Part shown: positions 44,497-53,023 of the stretch, piece by piece | Numbering within the stretch: the stretch's first letter is position 1 | Layout: the number at the start of each line of letters is the position of its first letter | DNA from: an uncultured Bacilli bacterium | Lineage (GTDB): Bacteria > Bacillota_I > Bacilli_A > RF39 > UBA660 | Direction of reading: 5' to 3' | Assembly: GCA_934096235.1 (NCBI GenBank) | Contig: CAKOLO010000004.1 | Location: 91,939 to 155,938 of the forward strand | DNA length: 64,000 bases | Position numbers and translations under genes: made by a program | Notes under the pieces: generated by a model | Database searches by the model: none | The model's input: only the letters and a program-made list of their open reading frames with translations | Told to the model about the DNA's origin: nothing

Positions 44497-45186
44497 TTAT
44501 AATCCTAGAGATGCTTTATCTACTTTTACACCAGGACCCATAGTTGTTGAAACACTAATGTTTTTAACAAAAGTACCTTTAACAGCTGTTGGTTTATTTT
44601 TAACTATTTCACTAACGATAGCTCTTAAATTTTCTTCAAGTTTTTCTTCGCTAAATGATAGTTTTCCGATTGACATATGAACATTTCCATAAGAATCATT
44701 CTTATATTCAACCATACCTTTTTTAATATTAGTTATTGCATCTTTAACATTTGTAGTAACTGTTCCAAGTTTTGGGTTTGGCATTAATCCTTTAGGACCT
44801 AAAACTTTACCAAGTTTACCTAATAATGGCATCATTTCTGGAGTAGCTACGATTGTATCGAATTCGAACCAATTTTCTTTTTCGATTTTTTCGATCATGT
44901 CTTCTGCTCCACAATAATCAGCTTCTCCTGCTTCAGCAGCTTTAGTTTTAGTAACAACTAATATTCTTTTAGTCTTACCAGTTCCATTTGGAAGAACAAA
45001 ACTTCCTCTGATATTTTGATCAGTCTTTTTAGCATCAATATTTAATTTTAATGCTAAGTCTACAGATTCATCAAATTTTCTAGGTTTAAGACTTTTAAGT
45101 ACTTTTATCGCTTCAGTAACATCATAGCTTTTATTCTTATCAACGTTACTTAATGCTTCCACATACATCTTACTATGTTTTTTCAT
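44497..45186 (-). CDS. rplA: 50S ribosomal protein L1
   Basis: Binds the mobile L1 stalk of 23S rRNA and represses its own operon. Family motifs: KSYDVTEAIKVLKSL, DESVDLALKLNIDAKKTDQN, LPNGTGKTKRILV, LGKVLGPKGLMPNPKLGTVT and TAVKGTFVKNISVSTTMGPG. Length 229 is normal. AGGAGGTT precedes the start. Second gene of the rplK-rplA operon. rplJ and rplL do not follow, unlike in Bacillus. Confidence 0.97.
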   Translation of the reverse strand: MKKHSKMYVEALSNVDKNKSYDVTEAIKVLKSLKPRKFDESVDLALKLNIDAKKTDQNIRGSFVLPNGTGKTKRILVVTKTKAAEAGEADYCGAEDMIEKIEKENWFEFDTIVATPEMMPLLGKLGKVLGPKGLMPNPKLGTVTTNVKDAITNIKKGMVEYKNDSYGNVHMSIGKLSFSEEKLEENLRAIVSEIVKNKPTAVKGTFVKNISVSTTMGPGVKVDKASLGL

Positions 45187-45255
45187 AAACTTAACCTCCT
45201 TATGTGGTATTTGGATTATCTATATTTTCTCACGAATAATTTTATTTTTATTTAA

Positions 45256-45864
45256 TTATTCTTCGCTTGCTTTATCTTCGTCTTCTTTAGATTGTTCTGT
45301 TGATTCAACTTCAACATTAGTGCCTTCAGCTAATGCTTTAGCACTTTCTTCCATTTCTTCAAGAGCTTCTTCTAATTTAGCAGCTTGAGCTTCTGCTTCA
45401 GCAGCTTCCTTAGCATGTTCAGCTAATTCTGAATCATTAAGTCCCTTAATAGCAACACCCATATTTCTAGCTGTTCCAGCAACTGTATTAATAGCAGCAG
45501 CTTCGTCATATGCATTTAAATCTGGCATTTTGATTTCAGCTATTTTAACGATGTCGTCTTTTGAAATAGTTGCAACAATGTTATTAGCACCTTTTGTACT
45601 ACCTTTTTCAATTCCAGCTGCTTTCTTAATTAATGATGCAGTTGGTGGAGTTTTTAATACGAAGTCAAATGTTCTATCATCATAAATAGATACTTCAACT
45701 GGTATGATATCTCCCATTTTATCTCTAGTTGCTTCATTGTATTTTGTACAGAATTCTTGTAGATTAATTCCTGTAGGTCCTAGTCCAGTACCAATTGGTG
45801 GAGCTGGTGTAGCTTTACCTGCTGGAATTTGTAATTTAATTTTCTTTACAACATTCTTTGCCAC
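45256..45864 (-). CDS. rplK: 50S ribosomal protein L11 with acidic C-terminal extension
   Basis: Ribosomal GTPase-centre protein. IKLQIPAGKATPAPPIGT, GLGPTGINLQEFCTKYN, FVLKTPPTASLIKKAAG and NTVAGTARNMGVAIK cover the full standard 141-residue fold. About 60 more residues follow, rich in Glu and Ala with a likely helix (ELAEHAKEAAEAEAQAAKLE) and an acidic disordered end. The start is the GTG giving MAKNVVKK, 8 nt behind AGGAGGT; the GTG nine bases upstream is part of that site. Confidence 0.95.
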   Translation of the reverse strand: MAKNVVKKIKLQIPAGKATPAPPIGTGLGPTGINLQEFCTKYNEATRDKMGDIIPVEVSIYDDRTFDFVLKTPPTASLIKKAAGIEKGSTKGANNIVATISKDDIVKIAEIKMPDLNAYDEAAAINTVAGTARNMGVAIKGLNDSELAEHAKEAAEAEAQAAKLEEALEEMEESAKALAEGTNVEVESTEQSKEDEDKASEE

Positions 45865-45899
45865 GAAAAACACCTCCTATATATTTTAGTTATTTTTTT

Positions 45900-45972
45900 T
45901 CGCGAGTGGTTCCGCGATAATCCTTAAATCTCCCACTTCTAATTTATATCCACCGATATAAATCGACTACTT
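45900..45972 (-). promoter_or_regulatory. Structured leader of rplK-rplA, likely L1 autoregulatory site
   Basis: The minus-strand leader contains hairpin ATTTATATC-GGTG-GATATAAAT, then AGTGGGAG (45937-45930) and later GGAACCACT (45913-45905 region) inside CGCG-CGCG. AGTGG can pair with CCACT. The pair GTGGGAG ... ACCAC mirrors the 23S rRNA L1-stalk sequence, and L1 is known to repress its operon through such a mimic. The fold is read by eye. Confidence 0.6.
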
Positions 45973-45973
45973 G

Positions 45974-46002
45974 ATAATAGCATAAAAGTTGTATAAAATC
46001 AA
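45974..46002 (-). promoter_or_regulatory. rplK promoter
   Basis: Minus-strand TTGATT (46002-45997), 17 nt, TATTAT (45979-45974), placed just upstream of the structured leader. Confidence 0.7.
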
Positions 46003-46022
46003 GGAAAATAAGCATAATATTA

Positions 46023-46559
46023 ATGATTATTATGAAAAAAATTAAAATTATTGGTGTTTTTGTTATTATGGGATTATCTGTTTTATCTCATTTTATGTAT
46101 GAATGGTTTAATAACTTTATATTTAGTATACTTTTTCCAGTTAATGAAAGCATATGGGAACATATGAAATTACTTGTTACTCCAGTATTAATTTATTCAT
46201 TTATTGAGTATTTTATTTATAGAAAGAAAGGTACAAGGTTTAATAATTTTTCTTTATCATGTGGTATTTCTATAATAGTTGGTATTGTTTCATATCTTCT
46301 TGTTTACTTACCTATTGATTATTATTTTGGACATAATATATTTTTATCTATAGTACTATTATTTCTTGATTACATTCTTATATCTTATATTAGTTATTGT
46401 ATTCTTAATACTAAAGAAATTAAACATTCTAAGATAATTGGAACATTATTAATTATATTTACATATTTTATATTTTATTATCTTACGTATTATCCAGTAC
46501 ATTCTTATATATTTTATGATACTAAAGATAAGGTTTATGGCATTAAAAAAGAGGATTAA
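46023..46559 (+). CDS. DUF6512-like integral membrane protein
   Basis: Five hydrophobic helices in 178 residues. The sequence SHFMYEWFNN followed by LFPVNESIWEHMKLLVTPVLIY is the signature of the DUF6512 family. No catalytic domain. Two ATGs 9 nt apart are possible (MIIMKKIK or MKKIK); the ribosome binding site is weak for both. It is divergent from rplK and convergent with the dehydrogenase gene. Function unknown. Confidence 0.8.
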   Translation: MIIMKKIKIIGVFVIMGLSVLSHFMYEWFNNFIFSILFPVNESIWEHMKLLVTPVLIYSFIEYFIYRKKGTRFNNFSLSCGISIIVGIVSYLLVYLPIDYYFGHNIFLSIVLLFLDYILISYISYCILNTKEIKHSKIIGTLLIIFTYFIFYYLTYYPVHSYIFYDTKDKVYGIKKED

Positions 46560-46568
46560 TTCCTCTTT
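46546..46568. terminator. Bidirectional terminator between convergent genes
   Basis: AAAAGAGGA/TCCTCTTTT hairpin spans the stop codons of the DUF6512-like gene and the dehydrogenase gene. Confidence 0.75.
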
Positions 46569-47614
46569 TAAAGTTCAATAATTTTATGTTTGTTTGGGTC
46601 TACTAATATTTTAACTGCATCATCCATTCCACTTGTTAATCTTTCAAATGCTTTTTGTACGTCATCTAAAGTTACAATATCATCTATATATTTTGCTAAG
46701 TTAATTTTTCCTTTAGAAGCAAGTTCAATAACCTCATCAAATTCTTCTCTTTTGTATGCGATAGAGCCCTTGATGTTAACTTCTTTCATTACTCCCATAA
46801 CAAGTGGTATTTGTACCATTCCAAGTGATATTCCAACTAATGTTAAATTTCCATTTGGTTTAGTAAACATAAGTCCACTAGATAGTGCAGGACTATTTCC
46901 ACAGCAGTCACATACTACATCGAATCCCTCTCCATTTGTACGTGCCATTAATTTTTCAGTTAGTTTTGGATCAAGTGCATTAAACCATTCATCAGCAGCA
47001 CCTAATTTTACTGATTTAGTTCCTCTTGCTTCGTTAGTTTCTGTTAATGCAACGTAAGAAGCACCTCTTAGTTTTAAGAATTCAGCTGTTAGAAGTCCTA
47101 TGATTCCACCACCTATTACTAAGCATTTGTCTCCTTTTTTAACATTTGATACATTTACTGCTCTTAGACCTACTGCTGCTGGCTCTATCATAGCTCCAAT
47201 TTCATAACTTACATTATTTGGAAGTGGTCTTACCATATCTTCTCGAACTAAAACTCTACCACCAAATCCACCTGGAAAATCAAGACTTAGTCCAACTGCA
47301 TGTGTCCAAGTTTCACTACATAATTGTACATTTCCTTCCTTACAATTTTTACATTTTAAGCATGGACTAATTGGAAGAGCAGTGACCCTATCTCCTTCTT
47401 TAAACTTTTTACTATTAGCTGCATCAATAACAATGCCACTAAATTCGTGTCCCATTACTAAGTTTTTAGGATTTCCTTCTACCCAATAATGTATATCAGA
47501 ACCGCAAATGCCAACTTTTAATACATCTATTAAAATGTATCCTTCTTTGCCAACCATATTTTCTTTTTTCTCTACTTCTATTTTTCTAGCACCTTTTAAT
47601 ACAGCGCTTCTCAT
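46568..47614 (-). CDS. Zinc-dependent medium-chain dehydrogenase (sorbitol/threonine DH type)
   Basis: NAD(P)-dependent alcohol dehydrogenase. Catalytic zinc ligands in GICGSDIHYW and VMGHEFSGIV, structural zinc cysteines in CLKCKNCKEGNVQLC, and a Rossmann motif LVIGGGIIGLLTAE. Glu in MIEPAAVGLRAV matches the sorbitol dehydrogenase group, so a polyol or threonine is a plausible substrate. The ATG giving MRSAVLKG is chosen, because the upstream in-frame GTG falls in the AGGGTGTGA site. Single gene; no sugar transport genes beside it. Confidence 0.92.
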   Translation of the reverse strand: MRSAVLKGARKIEVEKKENMVGKEGYILIDVLKVGICGSDIHYWVEGNPKNLVMGHEFSGIVIDAANSKKFKEGDRVTALPISPCLKCKNCKEGNVQLCSETWTHAVGLSLDFPGGFGGRVLVREDMVRPLPNNVSYEIGAMIEPAAVGLRAVNVSNVKKGDKCLVIGGGIIGLLTAEFLKLRGASYVALTETNEARGTKSVKLGAADEWFNALDPKLTEKLMARTNGEGFDVVCDCCGNSPALSSGLMFTKPNGNLTLVGISLGMVQIPLVMGVMKEVNIKGSIAYKREEFDEVIELASKGKINLAKYIDDIVTLDDVQKAFERLTSGMDDAVKILVDPNKHKIIEL

Positions 47615-47654
47615 TAATATCACACCCTATTCTTTAAATATTTTATCATAACAA

Positions 47655-47685
47655 AATAAAAAATGCATTATTTTTTAATGCATTT
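47655..47685 (-). terminator. Rho-independent terminator after rubrerythrin
   Basis: Stem AAATGCATTA/TAATGCATTT (47661-47685), then TTTTATTTTG on the minus strand. Confidence 0.85.
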
Positions 47686-47687
47686 TA

Positions 47688-48227
47688 TTAATAATTTTCA
47701 GCTTTTAATTCCATATAACTTTCTGGATGTTTACATACTGGGCAAACCTTTAACGCTGTTTTTCCTTTGTATACGTGTCCACAATTTCTACAAATCCAAA
47801 TTTTTTCTTCATTACGTTCAAATACTAAATTATTTTCAATATTACCAACTAATTTCATGTATCTTTCTTCGTGATGTTTTTCAATTTCTCCTACTTGTTC
47901 AAATAATTTAGCTATATTATCGAATCCTTCTTCTCTTGCAGTTTCAGCAAATTCTTTGTACATTTCTGTCCATTCATAGTTTTCACCAGCAGCTGCATCT
48001 TTTAAGTTTTCAATTGTACTTGGAACACTTCCACCATGTAATTCTTTAAACCACATTTTAGCATGTTCTTTTTCATTATTAGCTGTTTCTTCAAATATAG
48101 CAGCTATTTGTTCATAACCATCCTTCTTAGCTTGACTAGCATAATAAGTATATTTATTTCTAGCTTGACTCTCACCAGCAAATGCTGCTAAAAGATTTGC
48201 TTCTGTTTTACTTCCTTTTAATTCCAT
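47688..48227 (-). CDS. rbr: Rubrerythrin
   Basis: Non-haem iron peroxidase reducing hydrogen peroxide in the cytosol of anaerobes. The N-terminal ferritin-like domain has two iron-binding Glu segments ([16 protein letters not shown] with [15 protein letters not shown], and [10 protein letters not shown] with EKHHEERY). The C-terminal rubredoxin knuckle is [10 protein letters not shown]...[10 protein letters not shown]. Length 179. AGGAGGT precedes the ATG. Presence indicates an anaerobic or microaerophilic life. Confidence 0.96.
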   Translation of the reverse strand: MELKGSKTEANLLAAFAGESQARNKYTYYASQAKKDGYEQIAAIFEETANNEKEHAKMWFKELHGGSVPSTIENLKDAAAGENYEWTEMYKEFAETAREEGFDNIAKLFEQVGEIEKHHEERYMKLVGNIENNLVFERNEEKIWICRNCGHVYKGKTALKVCPVCKHPESYMELKAENY

Positions 48228-48279
48228 TTTATTACCTCCTATGTAAGTTTTCCTTACTTATTAAGTATATCATTAAAAT

Positions 48280-48314
48280 ATAAAAAGTCAATTTAGTTTT
48301 TACTAGATTGACTT
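48280..48314 (-). terminator. Rho-independent terminator overlapping the chagasin-like gene end
   Basis: Stem AAGTCAAT/ATTGACTT, extended by TAGT/ACTA, followed by TTTATATTTT on the minus strand. Confidence 0.75.
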
Positions 48315-48745
48315 TCTTCATTTGTATCAGTATAAAGTTCAGGTGTAATAATTTCATCTTCATAAAATTTTCCTGATTTACTAAGTATTTTTATATTTAA
48401 ATCACTATCAACTTCTATTATATATTTTATACTATAATCTTTTTCTTTATCTTCTTTTGAAGTGTTTATATATTTAATTTCTATTTCAGCACTTCCTGCT
48501 TCTAAAGCTTTAAATGTTATCTTTTGTACTGTTTCCAGTACGTTGTCTTGGTCTTTATAAAGAAATTCATCGCCTACTGATTTGATTACATTAGAATTTA
48601 AGATTGTTGTTTGCCATAAATAACCATTTTCAGCATCGCAATTTAATTCCAACTTCATCATATTTCCTTTTTGTTCAGTTTGTTTACATCCAGTTATCAA
48701 GAATAACATAAGTAGTATTATGCTTAAAACTTTTAATTTTTTCAT
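48293..48745 (-). CDS. Lipoprotein with chagasin-like (I42) fold
   Basis: Signal peptide with lipobox LITGC (KKLKVLSIILLMLFLITGC). The mature domain shows NCDAENGYLWQTTIL, corresponding to the NPTTGY-W loop of chagasin/I42 cysteine peptidase inhibitors, and FKALEAGSAEIEIKY, corresponding to the later F-A--G-a-I strand. Key inhibitor loop residues (NPTTG and GxGG) are not conserved, so inhibition may be lost. A Ser/Glu-rich tail of 40 residues follows. Downstream of nusG by 28 nt and may share its transcript. Confidence 0.65.
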   Translation of the reverse strand: MKKLKVLSIILLMLFLITGCKQTEQKGNMMKLELNCDAENGYLWQTTILNSNVIKSVGDEFLYKDQDNVLETVQKITFKALEAGSAEIEIKYINTSKEDKEKDYSIKYIIEVDSDLNIKILSKSGKFYEDEIITPELYTDTNEESQSSKN

Positions 48746-48773
48746 AATTCCTCCGATAAGTTATATATGAAAA

Positions 48774-49325
48774 TTATATTTCATCTACTCTTTTAGATAC
48801 TTGGATTAAGTCTACTTCTACTGGTGTTTCTTGTCCGAATAAGTCGATAAGAACTGTTAGTTTTTCGTTTTCTTTATCTTCGCTTTCAATCTTACCATAC
48901 ATTCCTTTGAATGGACCATCTATGATAGTTACAGTGTCTCCTACTTCTACATTTGTATTAATTGGTGTTGTTGTATCTACTCCATCACCTATAAATTTCT
49001 TAACTTCTTCTGGTGATAGTGGAATTGGTTTAGCACCTTTTCCTGATGAACCTATGAATCCTGTTACTCCTGGAGTGTTACGTACAACATACCAAGCTTC
49101 ATCGCTCATTATCATTTCGATAAGAACGTATCCTGGGAACATCTTTTTAACTCTTTCTTTTTTAACTCCATCTTTTACTTCGATTTCTGTTCTTTCTGGG
49201 ATAATAACTCTAAAAATATTATTTTCCATTCCCATGCTTTCACGTCTTGATTCTAAATAATCTTTAACTTTTTGTTCATGTCCACTGTATGCATTAACAA
49301 CATACCATAATTTCTTTTCTTCCAT
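48774..49325 (-). CDS. nusG: Transcription termination/antitermination protein NusG
   Basis: RNA polymerase elongation factor. NGN domain: LWYVVNAYSGHEQKVKDYLE, MFPGYVLIEMIM and VRNTPGVTGFIG. C-terminal KOW domain: GDTVTIIDGPFKGMYGKIES. Length 183. Overlaps the secE stop by 1 nt (TAATG). Unlike most Firmicutes, rplK-rplA are not directly downstream but 3 kb away. Confidence 0.97.
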   Translation of the reverse strand: MEEKKLWYVVNAYSGHEQKVKDYLESRRESMGMENNIFRVIIPERTEIEVKDGVKKERVKKMFPGYVLIEMIMSDEAWYVVRNTPGVTGFIGSSGKGAKPIPLSPEEVKKFIGDGVDTTTPINTNVEVGDTVTIIDGPFKGMYGKIESEDKENEKLTVLIDLFGQETPVEVDLIQVSKRVDEI

Positions 49326-49501
49326 TAGAATAACCCCCTAACTAAAGCAAATAATGCATCTAATCCATAAAAGAATAAACCAAAGAATATAAGCATTACT
49401 ACTGTTATACAAGAATATTTTACTAATGTTTTTCCATCTGGCCATTTTACTGTTTTAGCTTCTTTTTTTACTCCTTTAAAGAAACTTTTAATCTTTTTCA
49501 T
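49325..49501 (-). CDS. secE: Preprotein translocase subunit SecE
   Basis: Small essential subunit of the SecYEG channel. 58 residues with the amphipathic segment FFKGVKKEAKTVKWPDGKTL (the KK-E--KV-WP signature) and one membrane helix (YSCITVVMLIFFGLFFYGLDA). The ATG 6 nt after GGAGGG is the start; a TTG four codons upstream lies in that site. It heads secE-nusG behind a hairpin leader. Confidence 0.95.
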   Translation of the reverse strand: MKKIKSFFKGVKKEAKTVKWPDGKTLVKYSCITVVMLIFFGLFFYGLDALFALVRGLF

Positions 49502-49511
49502 TCTACCCTCC

Positions 49512-49577
49512 AAAAAAAAACACTTTCATGTGTTACCTAGATAATACCATAATTATTAGGTAAATTCAAGTGTTTTT
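49512..49577 (-). promoter_or_regulatory. secE-nusG promoter with terminator-like hairpins before the RBS
   Basis: Minus-strand -35 TTGAAT (49569-49564), 17 nt, -10 TATTAT (49546-49541). The new transcript would fold AACAC-ATGAAA-GTGTT followed by nine T residues, directly abutting the secE GGAGGG. Read-through RNA from upstream can form a longer stem AAAAACACTT/AAGTGTTTTT. Both look like intrinsic terminators, so this may be an attenuator. Confidence 0.6.
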
Positions 49578-49881
49578 AGTTAATTTCAATTATATCTTTT
49601 ATCATTATTTTAGTTCCATCTATTGTAAGAAGATAGTCATAACTTTTAGATATTATTGTATAATCTTTTTCTTCATTTATTGTTTTGATGTGAAACTTCT
49701 TTTTATAGATAAAATCATTTGATCTAAAGAGCTCATTTATTTTTCTTTGAAGTGTGTATTCATCTAATGGTTTTGGTTCTTCTATTATTTCATCATTATC
49801 TTTGTATGAATAGAATACTTCTTTATTGTTATCAATTTTCTTATTTATTTTGTTTACGAATATCTCAGGTATTTTTTTCAT
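49576..49881 (-). CDS. Uncharacterised protein (101 aa)
   Basis: Not recognised. Soluble, charged protein with an N-terminal KIPEIFVNKINKKIDNNK, the central YTLQRKINELFRSNDFIYKK and a C-terminal beta part (KDYTIISKSYDYLLTIDGTK then IMIKDIIEIN). Size and pattern suggest a small conserved cytosolic protein. AGGTGG precedes the ATG. It lies between smpB and secE and ends in the hairpin that forms the secE leader. Confidence 0.7.
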   Translation of the reverse strand: MKKIPEIFVNKINKKIDNNKEVFYSYKDNDEIIEEPKPLDEYTLQRKINELFRSNDFIYKKKFHIKTINEEKDYTIISKSYDYLLTIDGTKIMIKDIIEIN

Positions 49882-49907
49882 TTTACCACCTAAGATATTA
49901 TATTAGT

Positions 49908-50336
49908 TTAGTATTCTATATATTCGTGTCTTTTTATATCTCTTTCTTTTATTGATTCGCGTTTATCATACAGTTTTTTACCTTGACATACACCTAGTTC
50001 TACTTTTGCTTTACCTCTTACAAAGTATATTTTAAGCGGTATTAGTGTATATCTTTTAGTAGTTATTTCTGAATCTATTTTTAAGATTTCCCTTTTATGA
50101 AGTAATAGTTTTCTTTCTCTTCTTTCATCGTGATTGAATATATTTCCTTCTTCATACTTTGCGATATACATATTAGTTAGATATACTTCGCCATTCTTTA
50201 TTCTTGCGTATGAGTCGTTTATGTTAGCATTTCCTTTTCTAAGACTTTTTATTTCTGTTCCCTGTAGTTCAATTCCAACTTCGTAAGTTTCTTTTATAAA
50301 ATAATCATAATGTGCTTTTCTATTAAGTATTTCCAT
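49908..50336 (-). CDS. smpB: SsrA-binding protein SmpB
   Basis: Partner of tmRNA in trans-translation. Signatures: [41 protein letters not shown]-like [20 protein letters not shown] and the C-terminal [15 protein letters not shown] tail that enters the decoding centre. Length 142. It follows rnr with 1-nt spacing; the rnr-smpB pair is common in Firmicutes and both proteins act on stalled ribosome products. Confidence 0.97.
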   Translation of the reverse strand: MEILNRKAHYDYFIKETYEVGIELQGTEIKSLRKGNANINDSYARIKNGEVYLTNMYIAKYEEGNIFNHDERRERKLLLHKREILKIDSEITTKRYTLIPLKIYFVRGKAKVELGVCQGKKLYDKRESIKERDIKRHEYIEY

Positions 50337-50337
50337 T

Positions 50338-52686
50338 TTATAATTTCCTTACTAATGCAAAGTCTATTTCACGTTTATCTGGATTGCTTCCTATACAAGA
50401 AACAAGAATTTTGTCTCCATATCTATAAACAACTCTACCTTTTTTAGTATATCCATATACTGCATCGTTGTATTCATATGGGAATGGTTTTACATGTTCT
50501 GCGATAAATTGTTCTATTTCATTTGGATCTGTTAATGTTTCTAATTCTTTAGCATCTTCTTCATTAATAATAAAGTCTACTTTTCCATCTATATATTTAT
50601 CTGTTGTTTCTGCGAAGAATGAGTTTTGCATTGGACTATCAAGTGTTGCTTCGAATGTTTTGCCTATCTTATCTTGCATGTATACTGCATCATAATAGTC
50701 ATCTACTGCGTATTCACATTCAGCGCTTGTTCTTTCACATTCTGATATATGGTCGCATACCTCTGTTAAGTATGACGCCCAGAATCTTAGATTTTCTTCA
50801 CTATAGTCTTTTTCTACTAAGAATACTCTAAATATTGTATGTACAAGTAAGTCAGCCATTCTTCTGATTGGAGAAGTAAAATGACAATAATCTTGTAATC
50901 CTAAACCAAAGTGTCCTTCGTTTTCAGGTGAGTATCTTGCTTTTTGCATGCTTCTTAATAATTTTTTACTAAATACGTTGTAGTGATCACTATCTTTTAA
51001 GTATTCAAGTAAATCTCTTATATCTCTACTGCTTACATTTTCTGGATTTATCTTCTTAGGATAATTTACTCCGAATACACTAAGCATTGTCATAAAGTCT
51101 TCAATTTTCTTTGGATTTGGTTTTTCGTGAATTCTAAATACGAATGGTACCATTTGAGGAATAATTTCAGCTAGGGCACCACATACAAATCTTGTGAATC
51201 CAACGTTAGCATAAATCATATGGTTTTCGATTATATGCTCAGCTTCTCTTTGTACTCTTGGTTGTATATCTATAAGTTTATCATTTTCATCAAATATTTG
51301 TTTCTTTTCTGAATTTGAATCAAAGTCGCATTTTCCATCTTTTGAAAGTCTAGTATCCATAACTTTAGAAACTTTATACATCAATTTGATAATGTCACTA
51401 ATTGGTATATTAACTTCATTGCCTGGTTTAAAATCCTCAAGTTTATTAAATTCTAATAATCTTTCAGGAGTAATACAATTTTTAAATGCTATGTCATCTA
51501 TTGTTTCATTTTCTTTAACTGTGTATTTAATTGTTGTGTAATCTTTAGTGTCTTCTGTTTCTTTACCTTCTAAAATATCTTGAACAGCATCATAATTCAT
51601 TTTCTTTTTAGATCTAATAACTGATAAGAATACTTCTTGATTAACTATACGTCCTGAATGGTCTATTTCAAGTCTACAACTTACTGCATATCTATCTTCA
51701 TTTGGATTTAATGAACAAATTCCATTTGAAAGTTCTATTGGAAGCATTGGTCCAACTTTATTAGCTAGATAGTCTGAGTTACCTTTGCTTTCTGCGTATT
51801 TCCATATAGCACTACCCATTTTTACATAGTAACTAACATCTGCGATATCTATTGTTGATTGAAAATTTGCATTTGGACATATTTCATCTTGAACAGCATC
51901 ATCTATATCTTTAGTATCTTTGCCATCCATTGTGGTTGTCGTATCTCCTCTTAAATCTCGTCTTCCTAGTTTTAATTCTTTTTCTATTTCGATTGGATCT
52001 AGTTCCTTAGGAAACTTTTTCGCTTCTTCTTTAGCATCTTCTGGTACTTGTACACTTACTCCAAATTCACTTGCTATCATAGTTATTTCAGTATCATTTC
52101 CTGGAGCATTTTTGTGTCCAATTACTCTATCTATTTTAGCTAAAACTTTTCCTTTTGATAAATCTCTTACATAATCAATGTGTACAATTAGGCCATCTAC
52201 TAAGCTAAAATCAGTATTATCTGTATCTACTACTACTTCATATGGAAGTTCCTTATCTAATGGAACTATTTTATAAACACCATCTATGTCTACTACTTCA
52301 GCTAAACTTCTACCTAAAGAACGCTTTAATACCCTTACCACTTTTCCTTCGTTCTTTTCTTTATTAACGTAGTCTACTAATACTGTATCATTATCAGTAG
52401 CACCTTTCATATTATTTTTAGCTATAAATATATCTGGTCCATCTTTTACTAGAAGATGTGCATTTCCTTTTTCATGCATATCTAAAACACCAGTAATTAA
52501 CTCATTCTTTTTATAAGCATTTCCATTTGTTTGTCTAAGTATTCCATCTCTACATAACTTATCAAGTTCATCCATTACATTTCTATAGTCATCTACTGTA
52601 CTATTTTTATATAGCATATTAACTATTTCAATAGGATTTAAATTTCTATTTTCTCTTTCGATTATTTCTAATATTTTTTCTCTCAT
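50338..52686 (-). CDS. rnr: Ribonuclease R with inserted LysM-like module
   Basis: Processive 3'-5' exoribonuclease that degrades structured and tmRNA-tagged mRNA. Winged-helix N-terminus, cold-shock domains ([16 protein letters not shown]), RNB active site with [15 protein letters not shown] (acidic metal ligands about residues 257-263), [22 protein letters not shown], and a C-terminal S1-like domain. Between [17 protein letters not shown] and [17 protein letters not shown], at about residues 387-429, is an unexpected LysM-like segment starting [16 protein letters not shown]. The start giving MREKILE has GAGGTAATT upstream. Length 782. Confidence 0.94.
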   Translation of the reverse strand: MREKILEIIERENRNLNPIEIVNMLYKNSTVDDYRNVMDELDKLCRDGILRQTNGNAYKKNELITGVLDMHEKGNAHLLVKDGPDIFIAKNNMKGATDNDTVLVDYVNKEKNEGKVVRVLKRSLGRSLAEVVDIDGVYKIVPLDKELPYEVVVDTDNTDFSLVDGLIVHIDYVRDLSKGKVLAKIDRVIGHKNAPGNDTEITMIASEFGVSVQVPEDAKEEAKKFPKELDPIEIEKELKLGRRDLRGDTTTTMDGKDTKDIDDAVQDEICPNANFQSTIDIADVSYYVKMGSAIWKYAESKGNSDYLANKVGPMLPIELSNGICSLNPNEDRYAVSCRLEIDHSGRIVNQEVFLSVIRSKKKMNYDAVQDILEGKETEDTKDYTTIKYTVKENETIDDIAFKNCITPERLLEFNKLEDFKPGNEVNIPISDIIKLMYKVSKVMDTRLSKDGKCDFDSNSEKKQIFDENDKLIDIQPRVQREAEHIIENHMIYANVGFTRFVCGALAEIIPQMVPFVFRIHEKPNPKKIEDFMTMLSVFGVNYPKKINPENVSSRDIRDLLEYLKDSDHYNVFSKKLLRSMQKARYSPENEGHFGLGLQDYCHFTSPIRRMADLLVHTIFRVFLVEKDYSEENLRFWASYLTEVCDHISECERTSAECEYAVDDYYDAVYMQDKIGKTFEATLDSPMQNSFFAETTDKYIDGKVDFIINEEDAKELETLTDPNEIEQFIAEHVKPFPYEYNDAVYGYTKKGRVVYRYGDKILVSCIGSNPDKREIDFALVRKL

Positions 52687-52715
52687 AATTACCTCTACTC
52701 CCATTTTAACATATA

Positions 52716-52748
52716 AATTAAAAAGTTCATAATAGATTTATGAACTTT
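52716..52748 (-). terminator. Rho-independent terminator after secG
   Basis: Stem AAAGTTCATA/TATGAACTTT (52722-52748), followed by TTTAATTTAT on the minus strand. Confidence 0.8.
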
Positions 52749-52758
52749 ATTAACATTT

Positions 52759-52971
52759 TTATACAGATAAAATCATTGAAAGAATAATAAATGCAAAACC
52801 TAACACATAAGTAAGTCTTGTTATAAATTTCTCAAATCCTCTTTCTTTTGATTTACCTAAAAGCACACTGTTTCCACCAGTTATTATTTGACTAGCATCA
52901 CTTGCTTTGTTGCTTTGTAATAGAACTACTACAATTAATATAACTGATATAACTAATAAAACTTTTTCCAT
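52759..52971 (-). CDS. secG: Preprotein translocase subunit SecG
   Basis: Accessory subunit of SecYEG. 70 residues, two membrane helices (VLLVISVILIVVVLLQ and LTYVLGFAFIILSMILS). The conserved loop is NKASDASQIITGGNSVLLGKS in outline. Promoter with TTGTAA and TATAAT is present upstream. Located next to rnr, as in many Firmicutes (secG-rnr-smpB). Confidence 0.93.
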   Translation of the reverse strand: MEKVLLVISVILIVVVLLQSNKASDASQIITGGNSVLLGKSKERGFEKFITRLTYVLGFAFIILSMILSV

Positions 52972-52991
52972 GTTTTTCTCCCTCGAGTGAT

Positions 52992-53020
52992 ATTATACTA
53001 TATTTATTTAAGATTTACAA
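52992..53020 (-). promoter_or_regulatory. secG promoter
   Basis: Minus-strand TTGTAA (53020-53015), 17 nt, TATAAT (52997-52992). Confidence 0.65.
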
Positions 53021-53023
53021 GAA

